This document shows, piece by piece, positions 49,477-59,044 of a stretch of 64,000 nucleotides of DNA. Under the pieces are notes generated by a model. That model was not told where the DNA came from. It saw nothing but the letters and a program-made list of their open reading frames with translations, and searched no databases. The stretch comes from Psychrobacillus sp. NEAU-3TGS (lineage in GTDB: Bacteria > Bacillota > Bacilli > Bacillales_A > Planococcaceae), in NCBI RefSeq assembly GCF_029955155.1, contig NZ_JAPNOZ010000004.1, forward strand, positions 129,599-193,598, given 5' to 3'. Positions within the stretch are counted from its first letter, which is position 1; each line of letters opens with the position of its first letter. Position numbers and translations under genes: made by a program.

Positions 49477-50177
49477 CTAACTTTCTTTTTTTAAAAACAA
49501 TTTCACTAATGCAGAAAAGGCGATAATTGAGTATATGATAGCAATGATGAAAAAATCCAAAATTCTTTTCCAAAATAATTTAAGTCGTCCGGTTCAAAAA
49601 AATTAATAACATTTACTACTGGAGGAAAGATTAATAATAGCCACTTTAAGAATGACAGCTTTTCCACTATGCCCTCGTAAGAAAGGGTAATTGCAATAAT
49701 AAGAACTGCAGAAAGCCAAGTATATCTCTTTGGGATAAAGGAAGTGATGGATGAGAAAGAACCAACTAAAATACCGAATATAGCAAATAAAAGATGTATG
49801 AAAATGGAGAGCCCCAAATGTATTGGTTGAACTGCTTCTTTGAAGCTGCCCAATAGTAAAGGATAGAAAATCGAAAACAATGTCAACGCTAGCGCAATAA
49901 GAAAGCTAATCATCCATTTGCCGAGTAAATAATTAACTTTCCCGACTTGAACAAACAGCATATTTTTTTCTGCTTCCTCTTCAATAGAAAATAAGTTCAT
50001 TGCTATCCATGTTGTCACGATATACAAGACAATACTTGAAACGGCGTAACTGCTTAATATTTCCACTCCACTATAATGATATAAGACAACTATCCATATT
50101 AAAAAGGTTGCAGCTGGGGGAATTATTTTGAAGGAGCGTATATAGCTTTTGAATTGGTATTTTATAAATCCCTGCAT
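49477..50177 (-). pseudogene. ABC-2-type permease subunit with a C-terminal frameshift
   Basis: A membrane protein of about 233 residues with six helices, partner of the ATPase upstream. As read, the frame ends at 49506 with an unlikely tail (SSLLSYTQLSPFLH). One base more in the run of six A/T at 49550-49555 gives FFIIAIIYSIIAFSALVKLF and a short charged end stopping at 49477-49479, a normal last helix. I regard this as a single-base deletion in a homopolymer. The complex is probably an exporter of unknown substrate. The gene starts 2 bases after the ATPase stop. Confidence 0.8.
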
Positions 50178-50179
50178 CG

Positions 50180-50992
50180 TTAAATCCTTTCCCTGACATC
50201 AAGCACAGAACAATTGTTATTTAAAAGCTTTCTCAACAGATCATCACTTTTGTCTCTAGATATGGTGATGATAGCTATGTCCTCCTCCATATGCAATTCG
50301 TTAAATTCAAGTCCTAACAATACGTTTTTGTTTGGAAATCTCACTTTTATTACACGTTGGGAGCTTTTATTTTCTGTCTGAACTAACACGCGTCCATCTT
50401 TTACATAAAATATTTGATCTGCAATGTTCTCTACTAACAGGTCTTCATGGGTTGTAAAAATAATGGTCATTTTTGTTTTTAGTTTTTCTAACATAGCCAT
50501 AAGGTTTTGTTGGGAGCTCGTGTCTAAACCAGTTAAAGGTTCATCTAACAAAAGAATGTCAGGTTTGATAAGAAGTGCTTGAAGGATGCCTACTTTTTGT
50601 TTTGTACCCTTTGAACATTTTTTTAGGGGGGTGTTTGTAAAAGACTCTATTTCAAACAAACCGATATATTCAGATAGCTCTGCTTCTATATCCTTCTTAG
50701 TCATACCTTGGAAGGTCGCTACTAATGTTAAATATTCCTTTAGTTTGAATCGAAGGTTTTCTGGAAAATGTTCAGGGACATACCCGATTCTTTTTGCATT
50801 TCGTACTAACTTTCCGCTTGTTGGGTCATAAATCCCTGCAAGTAGCTTCAATAAGGTGCTTTTACCGGAGCCATTTGATCCTCGAATCGCAATCGATGCA
50901 TGTTCCTCAATTTGAAAGGAGACATGCTGTAAAATCTCTTTCCCATCAATTTCTTTCTTTAAATCCAATGCTTTTAAAATGACTTTTCCCAC
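50180..50992 (-). CDS. ABC transporter ATP-binding protein
   Basis: A 270-residue ATPase. Walker A is GSNGSGKSTL, the Q-loop region is IGYVPEHFP, the signature is CSKGTKQKVGILQ (a variant of LSGGQ), Walker B is ILLLDEPLTGLD, and the switch His is in IIFTTHEDL. A regulatory-like C-terminal extension of about 60 residues follows. The start is GTG 50992, seven bases after GGAGG. It pairs with the adjoining ABC-2-type permease. The variant signature (SKGTKQK) is common in exporters of the CcmA/EcsA kind. Confidence 0.88.
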   Translation of the reverse strand: MGKVILKALDLKKEIDGKEILQHVSFQIEEHASIAIRGSNGSGKSTLLKLLAGIYDPTSGKLVRNAKRIGYVPEHFPENLRFKLKEYLTLVATFQGMTKKDIEAELSEYIGLFEIESFTNTPLKKCSKGTKQKVGILQALLIKPDILLLDEPLTGLDTSSQQNLMAMLEKLKTKMTIIFTTHEDLLVENIADQIFYVKDGRVLVQTENKSSQRVIKVRFPNKNVLLGLEFNELHMEEDIAIITISRDKSDDLLRKLLNNNCSVLDVRERI

Positions 50993-51189
50993 TAAACCAC
51001 CTCCGCTTCGTATATAGTTTAACATGTTTCAGTCTACTTTGATAATTCAATAAGTTATCCTGCTAATATCGACTTTTCTATTTTGTGATGTATTTTTCTT
51101 CAATTAAATATCAAAAAATGTATTTAATTTCGTGAAATTTTATGAAAATTCCTGTACAATTACAACATGTTTTTAAGGAGGTATGGAAA

Positions 51190-51903
51190 ATGCAACAATT
51201 AGATGCGTATGAAATTATTTCGTACATACAAAATTCAAAAAAGTCGACACAGGTAAAGGTATATGTAAAAGGGAAAGATATCGACAAACTTTCTTTTGGA
51301 GAAAATACAAAGGTATTTGGAGAAGGTAACTCACTCGTATTGTTTGGAGAATGGGCTGAGATTGAAGTAGCGCTTAATGATTATGCAGACCTAATAGAAG
51401 ATATCGTTGTAGAAAATGATAGCAGAAATTCTGCCATCCCTCTATTAGATTTAAAGGGCATCAATGCGCGTATCGAACCAGGTGCTATTATTCGCGATCA
51501 AGTAAGTATTGGAGATAATGCTATTATTATGCTAGGAGCCGTTATTAACATAGGAGCGGTAATCGGGGAAGGCTCGATGATTGATATGGGAGCGATTCTT
51601 GGTGGACGTGCAACAGTCGGGAAGAACTGTCATATTGGAGCAGGAGCGGTGCTTGCAGGTGTAATTGAACCACCTTCTGCGACTCCAGTTATTGTAGAGG
51701 ATGATGTATTAATAGGCGCCAATGCAGTTGTCTTAGAAGGCTGCAGAGTAGGAAAAGGAGCTGTTGTAGCAGCGGGAGCAGTCGTAACGAAGGATGTTCC
51801 TCCATATTCAGTAGTTGCTGGAACGCCAGCAAGAGTTATAAAAGAAATCGATGATCAAACGCGTTCTAAAACAGAAATTATGCAAGAACTACGTCAACTA
51901 TAA
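51190..51903 (+). CDS. dapH: 2,3,4,5-tetrahydropyridine-2,6-dicarboxylate N-acetyltransferase
   Basis: A 237-residue left-handed beta-helix acetyltransferase with many hexapeptide repeats ([54 protein letters not shown]). It acetylates tetrahydrodipicolinate in the lysine/diaminopimelate pathway, using acetyl-CoA. The start is ATG 51190 after AAGGAGG. It is followed 10 bases later by the deacetylase gene, the same dapH-dapL pairing (ykuQ-ykuR) as in B. subtilis. I see no lysine riboswitch in the 160 bases upstream. Confidence 0.95.
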   Translation: MQQLDAYEIISYIQNSKKSTQVKVYVKGKDIDKLSFGENTKVFGEGNSLVLFGEWAEIEVALNDYADLIEDIVVENDSRNSAIPLLDLKGINARIEPGAIIRDQVSIGDNAIIMLGAVINIGAVIGEGSMIDMGAILGGRATVGKNCHIGAGAVLAGVIEPPSATPVIVEDDVLIGANAVVLEGCRVGKGAVVAAGAVVTKDVPPYSVVAGTPARVIKEIDDQTRSKTEIMQELRQL

Positions 51904-51913
51904 GAGGGATCAG

Positions 51914-53041
51914 ATGAAAACCTTAATTGAAATTCGACGTGATTTACACCGTATTCCGGAGCTTGGTTTCCAAGAAGTAAAAACGCAAAACTATCTATTA
52001 GAACAAATTTCGGCACTTCCACAGGAAAGGTTAACAATCATTCAGTGGAAAACTGGCATTGTTGTAAAGATTAAAGGTATGCAGGGAAAAAAGACCGTCG
52101 GCTGGCGTACAGACATCGATGGATTGCCAATAACGGAGGCTACAGATCTACCATTTCAATCGGAGCATAAGGAAAAGATGCATGCATGTGGACATGATGT
52201 GCATATGACGGTCGCTTTAGGTTTGCTAAGAAAGCTTGTGGATGACCCGATAAATGATCACGCAGTTATTATTTTTCAACCAGCCGAAGAAGGTCCAGGT
52301 GGGGCCTTACCGATGAGAGAATGGTTGAAAAAGGAATATCCAGAGCTTGTACCCGAGCAAATTTATGCATTTCATATAGCGCCAGAATATCCAGTGGGTA
52401 CAGTGGCTACTCGCCCGGGTCTGCTTTTTGCTAACACTTCCGAACTATTTATCGATTTAGTTGGGAAGGAGGGGCACGCAGCTTTTCCACATCAAGCAAA
52501 GGATATGTCCATTGCCGCCGCTACATTGTTACTACAACTTCAAACGATTGTAAGTAGATCCGTTAACCCGATGGATCCTGCAGTTTTAACTATCGGGAAG
52601 ATGTCTTCTGGTACTGTTCAGAATATCATCTCTGGTCAAGCACGATTAGAAGGAACGATTCGAACGATGGATGCAGCTACAATGACGACTATTAAACAAA
52701 AAATAGAATCCTTCTGCCAAGCTGCAGAAATAGCGTTTGATTGCGTCATTCGAATCGATTATGGTTCATCCTATTATCAAGTGAAAAACGACGAGACCTT
52801 AGCAAATGATTTTATATCATTCGCTAAGCAAGATCCTATGACTACTACAATCGTTTGTGATGCTGCTATGACTGGAGAGGATTTCGGTTACTTTCTACAA
52901 GAAATCCCAGGTGTTTTATTTTGGGCAGGAGTAGAATCACCATTTGGATTGCATCATGCAAAACTGAATCCAAATGAAGCGGTCATTGATTATCTTGTTC
53001 CATTTATAGATTCCTATTTTCGAGCGCTTTCAAATAAATGA
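51914..53041 (+). CDS. N-acetyldiaminopimelate deacetylase (M20 family)
   Basis: A 375-residue M20 peptidase-family amidohydrolase: LIEIRRDLHRIPELGFQEVK at the start, metal ligands in HACGHDVH and EEGPGGALP, and a dimerisation domain in the middle. The final ligand is the His in FGLHHAKLNP. It removes the acetyl group from N-acetyl-LL-diaminopimelate, as B. subtilis YkuR does. The start is ATG 51914 after AGAGGG, 10 bases after dapH. A hairpin terminator follows at about 53043-53083. Confidence 0.93.
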   Translation: MKTLIEIRRDLHRIPELGFQEVKTQNYLLEQISALPQERLTIIQWKTGIVVKIKGMQGKKTVGWRTDIDGLPITEATDLPFQSEHKEKMHACGHDVHMTVALGLLRKLVDDPINDHAVIIFQPAEEGPGGALPMREWLKKEYPELVPEQIYAFHIAPEYPVGTVATRPGLLFANTSELFIDLVGKEGHAAFPHQAKDMSIAAATLLLQLQTIVSRSVNPMDPAVLTIGKMSSGTVQNIISGQARLEGTIRTMDAATMTTIKQKIESFCQAAEIAFDCVIRIDYGSSYYQVKNDETLANDFISFAKQDPMTTTIVCDAAMTGEDFGYFLQEIPGVLFWAGVESPFGLHHAKLNPNEAVIDYLVPFIDSYFRALSNK

Positions 53042-53042
53042 A

Positions 53043-53083
53043 AAGTGGAGCCACCTTATATAAAGGTAGCTCCTTCTTTTGTC
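53043..53083 (+). terminator. Terminator after the dap pair
   Basis: AAGTGGAGC-ACCTT pairs with AAGGT-GCTCC-CTTTT, two bases after the deacetylase stop. Confidence 0.75.
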
Positions 53084-53158
53084 AGAATAAGCCTTAACAA
53101 GACAATTCTTTAGAGAATGATAAAAAGTTTACCAAGAGTGTTCGCTATTCTTTTTTAT

Positions 53159-55003
53159 TTAATCCACAAGCTGCACATTGTAATCTTTAAACCAAATATG
53201 CAATTGTACTAAATAAGCTAATAATTGAGGTCCAGACATTAATTGACCAAACCAAGGAACCTTAAAGGCATCCCCATTAGATTCGATTAGATCGGAAAGA
53301 CGATTCGCATGGAATAGCTCATGAAGAATTGAATTTTTATCCTGTAATTGATCTTTAAGCATGTTCCCGACAAGCTCACTGTAAACAGGATTATGAGTTT
53401 TTGGATAAGGACTTTTTTTCCTGTAAAGCACGTCATATGGGAGATTTCCTTGAAATGCTTTTCTTAAAATTCCTTTTTCTTGATTACCGACCATTTTAAA
53501 ATCCCACGGAATATTCCATGCATACTCGACTAATCGATGATCCGCAAATGGTACCCTTACTTCTAGGCTGGCACCCATACTCATACGGTCTTTTCGTTCC
53601 AATAAGGTCGTCATAAACCAAGTCATATTCAGATAAAATAGCTCGCGTCGTTTGGATTCAATAGGAGCTTCTCCATCTAAACGAGGTGTTTCAGCAATTG
53701 TTGTATCGTATGCGTGTTGAACATATTCACTAATCGTAAGTTTTTTCTTCCAGCTATCGTTTAGTAAATTATATCGCTCATTGGTAGAGCGAATCCAAGG
53801 AAATCCTTTTTCTGCATTTGCGACTTGATGAAACCAAGGATAACCTCCGAAAATTTCATCGGCACATTCGCCCGACAATCCTACTGTAAAGTCTCGTTTT
53901 ATTTCCCGACAAAACCAAAGTAGGGAAGAGTCGATATCGGCCATTCCAGGAAGATCGCGTACATGGACAGCTTCCGTTAAGTATTCCGCCAATTCCTTTT
54001 GACTAATAACGGAGTGATGGTGATTTGTATTCAAAGTACTGGATACTTTTCGAATCCAAGGCTGATCGTCTGATGGTTGAAAGGTATTTCCCTTGAAGTG
54101 TTTACTATTGTTTTCATAGTCGATGGAGAATGTGTGGAGCTTTCCTTTTGCATCACGAGCAAAAGCACTCGAAGCAATAGCCGTAATGACGCTGGAATCT
54201 AAGCCACCTGAAAGAAATGTGCAAAGGGGAACATCCGATACGAGCTGTCGTTCTACCGCGTCGGTAACTAAATCTCGAACTTTTTCTGCAGTTTCATCTA
54301 ATGAATCGGTATGCACTGCACTTTGGACATTCCAATAGCGCCAAATGTGAAGCCCGTTTCGAGAAAAGGTGAGTGCATGTGCAGGGCGTAATTCATGGAT
54401 TCCTTTATAAACTCCAGAACCAGGAGTACGAGAGGGGCCTAACCCTATTATTTCTGCTAACCCTTCTCGATTAATGATTGGAGATACATCTGGATGTGCA
54501 AGAAGTGCTTTTAATTCGGAACCGAAAAGAAAGCCTTCAGCTCTTTCTGCATAAAAAAGTGGTTTAACCCCAAGACAATCTCTTGCGATAAAAACCTTTT
54601 GCTCTTGTTCATCCCAAATGGCAAAAGCGAAAATACCATTGAAATGATCTACACAATTTTCTTTCCATTCGATATAAGAGGTTAATAACACTTCCGTATC
54701 AGAATGCCCGGAAAAAGAATGTCCTCGCTTCAATAGTTCCTTCCGAAGGTCTTCTGTATTGTACAATTCGCCGTTATAACAAAGCGTATATCGATTAGAC
54801 TCATAGGTTTTAACCATGGGCTGTTTTCCACCAATAGGATCAACCACTGTTAATCGGCGGTGCCCCAGTAATGCATGAGTTGTACCCCAAATATTATAAT
54901 CATCAGGTCCTCTTTTACTAAGTGTCCCTGTCATCTTTTCAACGATTAATTCCTTGTTTCGCAAATCCCTCTTAAAATGAATCCAACCTGTAATCCCGCA
55001 CAT
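53159..55003 (-). CDS. asnO: Asparagine synthase (glutamine-hydrolysing), AsnO/AsnB type
   Basis: A 614-residue enzyme. The N-terminal glutaminase domain begins CGITGW, with Cys2 as nucleophile, and contains HRRLTVVDP and CYNGELYN. The C-terminal synthetase domain has the pyrophosphate loop FLSGGLDSSVI and GLSGECADEIFGGY. It makes asparagine from aspartate, glutamine and ATP. The length equals that of B. subtilis AsnO (YisO), which is needed for sporulation; AsnB relatives can also amidate cell-wall precursors. It is monocistronic. Confidence 0.93.
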   Translation of the reverse strand: MCGITGWIHFKRDLRNKELIVEKMTGTLSKRGPDDYNIWGTTHALLGHRRLTVVDPIGGKQPMVKTYESNRYTLCYNGELYNTEDLRKELLKRGHSFSGHSDTEVLLTSYIEWKENCVDHFNGIFAFAIWDEQEQKVFIARDCLGVKPLFYAERAEGFLFGSELKALLAHPDVSPIINREGLAEIIGLGPSRTPGSGVYKGIHELRPAHALTFSRNGLHIWRYWNVQSAVHTDSLDETAEKVRDLVTDAVERQLVSDVPLCTFLSGGLDSSVITAIASSAFARDAKGKLHTFSIDYENNSKHFKGNTFQPSDDQPWIRKVSSTLNTNHHHSVISQKELAEYLTEAVHVRDLPGMADIDSSLLWFCREIKRDFTVGLSGECADEIFGGYPWFHQVANAEKGFPWIRSTNERYNLLNDSWKKKLTISEYVQHAYDTTIAETPRLDGEAPIESKRRELFYLNMTWFMTTLLERKDRMSMGASLEVRVPFADHRLVEYAWNIPWDFKMVGNQEKGILRKAFQGNLPYDVLYRKKSPYPKTHNPVYSELVGNMLKDQLQDKNSILHELFHANRLSDLIESNGDAFKVPWFGQLMSGPQLLAYLVQLHIWFKDYNVQLVD

Positions 55004-55076
55004 ATAACCGCATCCTTTCTTTCATGACCTATTTTATGCAAGAAACTACCAAATTTGTGCCTGTGAATGATTAAAG

Positions 55077-55229
55077 CACTTTATCCCGCATTAACGGGCA
55101 GTAAGACTCCCACTTCAAGATTTTAGAAAAGCGAAAAGATAAGTGGGAGACCAACTGCCCGTAAAAGCCCGATTGATTCAACTATCAGCGGGGGATGAAG
55201 ACCCCCGACTGATTGAAGTTTCACTTTAT
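55077..55229. repeat. Dispersed hairpin repeat, short copy
   Basis: It starts CACTTTATCCCGCATTAACG and ends CTGATTGAAGTTTCACTTTA, matching the long copy at 44994-45315. It folds into two hairpins: ACGGGCAGT-TCCCACTT with AAGTGGGA-ACTGCCCGT (55094-55162), and TCAG-GGGGG with CCCCC-CTGA (55185-55212). It is non-coding and lies between asnO and the ABC permease gene. Confidence 0.8.
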
Positions 55230-55238
55230 AACAAACGT

Positions 55239-55280
55239 AAAAAACCATCGTAAAAGTTTCCACTTTCACAATGGTTTTAA
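55239..55280 (-). terminator. Terminator after the Nat-type ABC operon
   Basis: On the minus strand, AAAACCAT-GTGAAAG pairs with CTTTTAC-ATGGTTTT and ends in a T run, 20 bases past the permease stop. Confidence 0.82.
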
Positions 55281-55298
55281 AAGGACTTGTAAGTATTA

Positions 55299-56536
55299 TT
55301 AAGTAGTTACTTTGAGTACGGTTTTAATTTTTTGGATAATCCCACCTGAGCTATACGTTAATACACTTCGTTTATAGAATGATAGGCTTACTAGGAACAT
55401 AAGTATAACGGTTCCTATTAATACGAGCATTGCTATAATTGGTTCAATCGAGCTAATATCAGTTGCTCCAATTCGAAGTGGCATAACCATTCCTGATGTG
55501 AACGGAATGTAGGAAAATACTTTTATAAGCATTGTATCTGGACTAGCCATACCAGAAATTAACACATAAAAACCGATAATTCCAATCATCATCGCTGGCA
55601 TCATTGCTTGACTAGATTCTTCCACTTTAGAAACAAGGGAACCAAGGAGAGCTCCTAATATTAAGTATAAAATAATCGTTAATAGGAGAAATGAAACAGC
55701 GTATCCAATATAGCTAAGGATAACTCATTTGCAATATCTACGACCATATCCCATTTCGAGCCACCGTCGATCAACATAAATAACAAGCCTTGCACAACTA
55801 AAAGTGCGCCAATTTGAGTTAAAGCAAGTAAAAATGTTCCTGTAAGCTTTGCCATGAAGTGAGTAGATGGCTTAATGCTTGCAAGCAACACTTCTAGAAC
55901 ACGCGAACCTTTTTCAGATGCAACATCTGTTGTAATCATCGATAAAAATGACATTACGAACGAATAGATAAGGAAGCCCACTAAGAAAGAAGCTCCGATA
56001 CCAGCCGCTTTTTCGTCCTCACTTTTACCTGATGCTGACTCGATATTTAAATTTTTGGCAGAGATAATCGTTTCGGATTCAAGAATTTTTTCCGCTTGCT
56101 CGGCTGTTAAATTTAATTGTTGTACTTCATATATTTTTCCAGCGTATTGCAAGGTAGAGGAAATGCTTTGTTGATCATTAAAAGTAAGTGGTTCGAACGT
56201 TGCAATTTCCGCTGCTAAAGAGTTGTCTTGATCTTTCACAAAGACAGCTGCATCGTATTCACTGTCGATCACTTGCTGCTCCACTTTTGCAGTTTCTTCT
56301 TTAGGAAACGAAAACTCGATATCACTTGTTGATTTAAAAAAGCTTTCCATTTCCGCCTCTGTTTCGTTCAAAATAGCGACTTGCAAAGGTTCGCTCTGGA
56401 AAAAAGCTTCTTTAATATCTGACCAGAACATGACACCACTAATGACGGCAACATAAAGGACGATTGAAAAAATAAAAGATTTGGCTTTTACTTTTTGCGT
56501 ATATAATTGCTTTACAAGCAACCAAAACTTAGACAT
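55299..56536 (-). pseudogene. natB: NatB-like ABC-2 permease, frameshifted
   Basis: Two frames make one permease of about 412 residues. The first part (from ATG 56536) has an N-terminal helix, a large extracytoplasmic domain, and DVASEKGSRVLEVLLASIKP. It breaks near 55716-55721, where one missing base in TCCTT shifts the frame. The second frame continues YIGYAVSFLLLTIILYLILG and then the helices ending at 55299. This layout is that of NatB, the membrane half of the NatAB sodium/drug exporter. The start ATG overlaps the natA-like stop. The shift may be a true mutation or a consensus error. Confidence 0.85.
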
Positions 56537-57428
56537 TCGGTCCACCAACCTTATCTTTGAAGATTTCATCTAACGTTAAATAATCTAAACTGAACTTCTC
56601 AATATATTTGCCGTTCGATACAAAGTCAAAAATAGATTGTGCATGTGATTCATCTTCTAATGTTAAGATGAATTGGTCTTTTCCAACCTGAATATCTTTC
56701 ACACCATCTAACTTTCCAAGTACTTCTTTTGGTACATCCGTACGAATCGTCAATTTTGTTTTTCCATATTGCTTCTTCAAGTCTAATAAACTACCAGAAA
56801 ATAAAGAAACTCCTCGTTTTAACAGGCATAGATGATCACAAAGCTCTTCTACATTATCCATTTGGTGACTGGAGAACAGGATGGTCGTACCATTATTCTT
56901 TAAATGTAAAATAGCGCTTTTTAAAAGATCTTTATTTACCGGATCTAATCCGCTAAATGGTTCATCTAAAATTAGGAACTCTGGTTGGTGTATAAAGCTT
57001 GCTATTAACTGTACTTTTTGTTGGTTTCCTTTTGATAACGTTTCTGCTTTCGATTTTCGTTTGTCCTCTAATTCGAAACGTTCAATCCAATACTCGACTT
57101 CTTTACGCAATTCTTTACGATTCTTTCCTCTAAGCTCTCCAAAGAAATAAAGCTGATCTTCGACCGTCATAGAAGGAAAAATCCCTCGTTCCTCTGGTAA
57201 ATAACCTAAAAGGTCTCGATTAATCGAATTAATTGGTGTTCCGTTCCACATAATCGTTCCTTCTGTTGTTTCTTGAAGGTCAAGAATCATACGAAACGTC
57301 GTTGTTTTTCCAGCACCGTTTTGTCCAATCAATCCAAAAATCTCCCCTTTTTCAATTGTAAAGGTTAGATTATCGACGGCTACAAAGTTTTGGTATCTCT
57401 TTGTTACTTGGTTAATAGATAATGTCAT
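56529..57428 (-). CDS. natA: NatA-like ABC transporter ATP-binding protein
   Basis: A 299-residue ATPase: Walker A GQNGAGKTTT, GYLPEERGIFP in the Q-loop region, signature LSKGNQQKVQLIA, Walker B FLILDEPFSGLDP, and switch His in FSSHQMD. The C-terminal domain resembles NatA/YhaQ. The LPEERG element is typical of NatA-type exporters. The start is ATG 57428, seven bases after AGGAG; an ATG two codons upstream is too close to the site. It overlaps the permease gene by 8 bases. Confidence 0.9.
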   Translation of the reverse strand: MTLSINQVTKRYQNFVAVDNLTFTIEKGEIFGLIGQNGAGKTTTFRMILDLQETTEGTIMWNGTPINSINRDLLGYLPEERGIFPSMTVEDQLYFFGELRGKNRKELRKEVEYWIERFELEDKRKSKAETLSKGNQQKVQLIASFIHQPEFLILDEPFSGLDPVNKDLLKSAILHLKNNGTTILFSSHQMDNVEELCDHLCLLKRGVSLFSGSLLDLKKQYGKTKLTIRTDVPKEVLGKLDGVKDIQVGKDQFILTLEDESHAQSIFDFVSNGKYIEKFSLDYLTLDEIFKDKVGGPNV

Positions 57429-57563
57429 ATGCATGCTCCTATCTAGTATTCTTTCTATTTACCATATACGTAAAGGATAAAAGAATGTTTCATTTTTTTG
57501 TAACGTTTTCCTTGGTTGGTCGTCAAATCCAATGAAATGAATGGAAAGAAAAGGAGCGAGACG

Positions 57564-58991
57564 ATGAAAAAACTAGGTATATTTGCAGCAGCGATCCTTG
57601 TGGCAGGATTTGTTTTTCAACAGCCTATTGCAAACGCGCAAAGTGAGGAAGAAACGACGGTGGAGCAAAATGACACATCTAACTTTATGATGTCTACTGG
57701 AGTAATCAAAGAAATTGAAACGAAGAATGACGTAGTAACACTGACAGTGGAAACAGAAGAAAAAGAACCACAAACGACCATTTTCACAATCAATAACGAG
57801 ACACTTGCATTTAACAGCGGAACAACAAAAGCAATTCAAAAAGAAGCATTCCAAAAGGGGCAACGCATAGACGCATACTATGATAAAAACAAGCCAATGA
57901 TTATGATATATCCAGCACAAATATCGCCAGAACTAGTAATTGTCCATGACGATGAAAAGATGGGTTCTGTTAAAGTATCTAAGTTTGATGATGAGTTTTT
58001 AAGTTTAGATAATGAACTAAAGTTAAACATTGGAGAAGAAACACTTTTAGTAAATGAAAAAGGCGAGGAGCTTGAACAAGCCGATTTAAATGGAAAAGAG
58101 CTAGTTGTTTTTTATACGATTTCAACTAGAAGTATTCCTGCTCAAACGACACCAAGTAAGATCATAGCAATTGGCGATCTTTCAACACAGGACACAACGA
58201 ATTTCATGAAATCCTCTGGGAAGATAAAAGATGTGGCTTCAAAAGATGGGAAAGTAACGCTCACAGTAGAAACGGAAGAAAAAGAACCACAAACGACTAT
58301 TTTCACAATCAATAACGAAACACTCGCATTTAACAGCGGAACAACAAAAGCAGTTCAAAAAGAATCATTTCAAAAAGGGCAACGCATAGACGCATACTAT
58401 GATAAAAACAAGCCAATGATATTAATTTATCCTGCACAAATTACTCCGGAGTTAGTAATTGTCCATGACGAAGATAAGATGGGTTCTGTCAAAGTATCTA
58501 AGTTTGACGATGAGTTTTTAAGTTTAGATAACGAACTAAAGCTAAACATTGGAGAAGAAACAATTTTAGTTAATGAAAAAGGCGAGGAAATTGAACAAGC
58601 TGATTTAAAGGGAAAAGAGCTAGTTGTATTTTATACAATTACAACAATGAGTATTCCAGCACAAACGCCACCAACTAAAATTATTGCAATCAATAGTCTT
58701 TCACCAGAAATGAAAGAAATTCAAACTATTATTGAAAACGACAATTTTATACAAAATGGAACAAAAATGATTCCATTGCAAAAAGTAGCAGAGCAACTTG
58801 GCTATGAAGTGCTAACTTATTCAAAGCGTTATGGCACTTTCTTAAAACTAGGGAATAGTTCCCTAATCATTACAGTCGGTGATAAAACGTACAGCTATAA
58901 TCGTAGTTTACGACAATTTGCAGAAAACCCAGTATTAAAAAACGATAAAACCTATGTATCAGAAGACATTTTAGAAGTGTTGAATCCTTAA
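57564..58991 (+). CDS. Secreted protein with two 173-residue repeats and a copper-amine-oxidase-type stalk domain
   Basis: A 475-residue exported protein. The signal peptide is KKLGIFAAAILVAGFVFQQP with probable cleavage after ANA. Residues about 40-212 and 213-385 are a direct duplication (NFMMSTGVIKEI... and NFMKSSGKIKDV...). The C-terminal 90 residues (MIPLQKVAEQLGYEVLTYSK) match the copper amine oxidase N-domain, a common surface stalk module of Bacillales. The two repeats are almost identical over about 160 bases at the DNA level. The start is ATG 57564 after AAAGGAG. Function is unknown; it is probably associated with the cell surface. Confidence 0.85.
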   Translation: MKKLGIFAAAILVAGFVFQQPIANAQSEEETTVEQNDTSNFMMSTGVIKEIETKNDVVTLTVETEEKEPQTTIFTINNETLAFNSGTTKAIQKEAFQKGQRIDAYYDKNKPMIMIYPAQISPELVIVHDDEKMGSVKVSKFDDEFLSLDNELKLNIGEETLLVNEKGEELEQADLNGKELVVFYTISTRSIPAQTTPSKIIAIGDLSTQDTTNFMKSSGKIKDVASKDGKVTLTVETEEKEPQTTIFTINNETLAFNSGTTKAVQKESFQKGQRIDAYYDKNKPMILIYPAQITPELVIVHDEDKMGSVKVSKFDDEFLSLDNELKLNIGEETILVNEKGEEIEQADLKGKELVVFYTITTMSIPAQTPPTKIIAINSLSPEMKEIQTIIENDNFIQNGTKMIPLQKVAEQLGYEVLTYSKRYGTFLKLGNSSLIITVGDKTYSYNRSLRQFAENPVLKNDKTYVSEDILEVLNP

Positions 58992-59009
58992 ATTGTCATT
59001 TAACTTCAA

Positions 59010-59043
59010 CGGAGCGCCCCTTTTTATAAAAGGGGCGTTTTAT
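59010..59043. terminator. Bidirectional terminator between the stalk protein gene and alkA
   Basis: CGCCCCTTTT pairs with AAAAGGGGCG, followed by TTTTATT; it lies between convergent genes. Confidence 0.85.
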
Positions 59044-59044
59044 T

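Noticed and set aside
51026-51189. Lysine riboswitch upstream of dapH
   Set aside because: The interval is only about 160 bases and AT-rich, and it lacks the conserved multi-helix core of the L-box.
57573-57920. Antisense frame rich in Cys opposite the secreted repeat protein
   Set aside because: It is a mirror of the coding strand's codon pattern, with no start signal.
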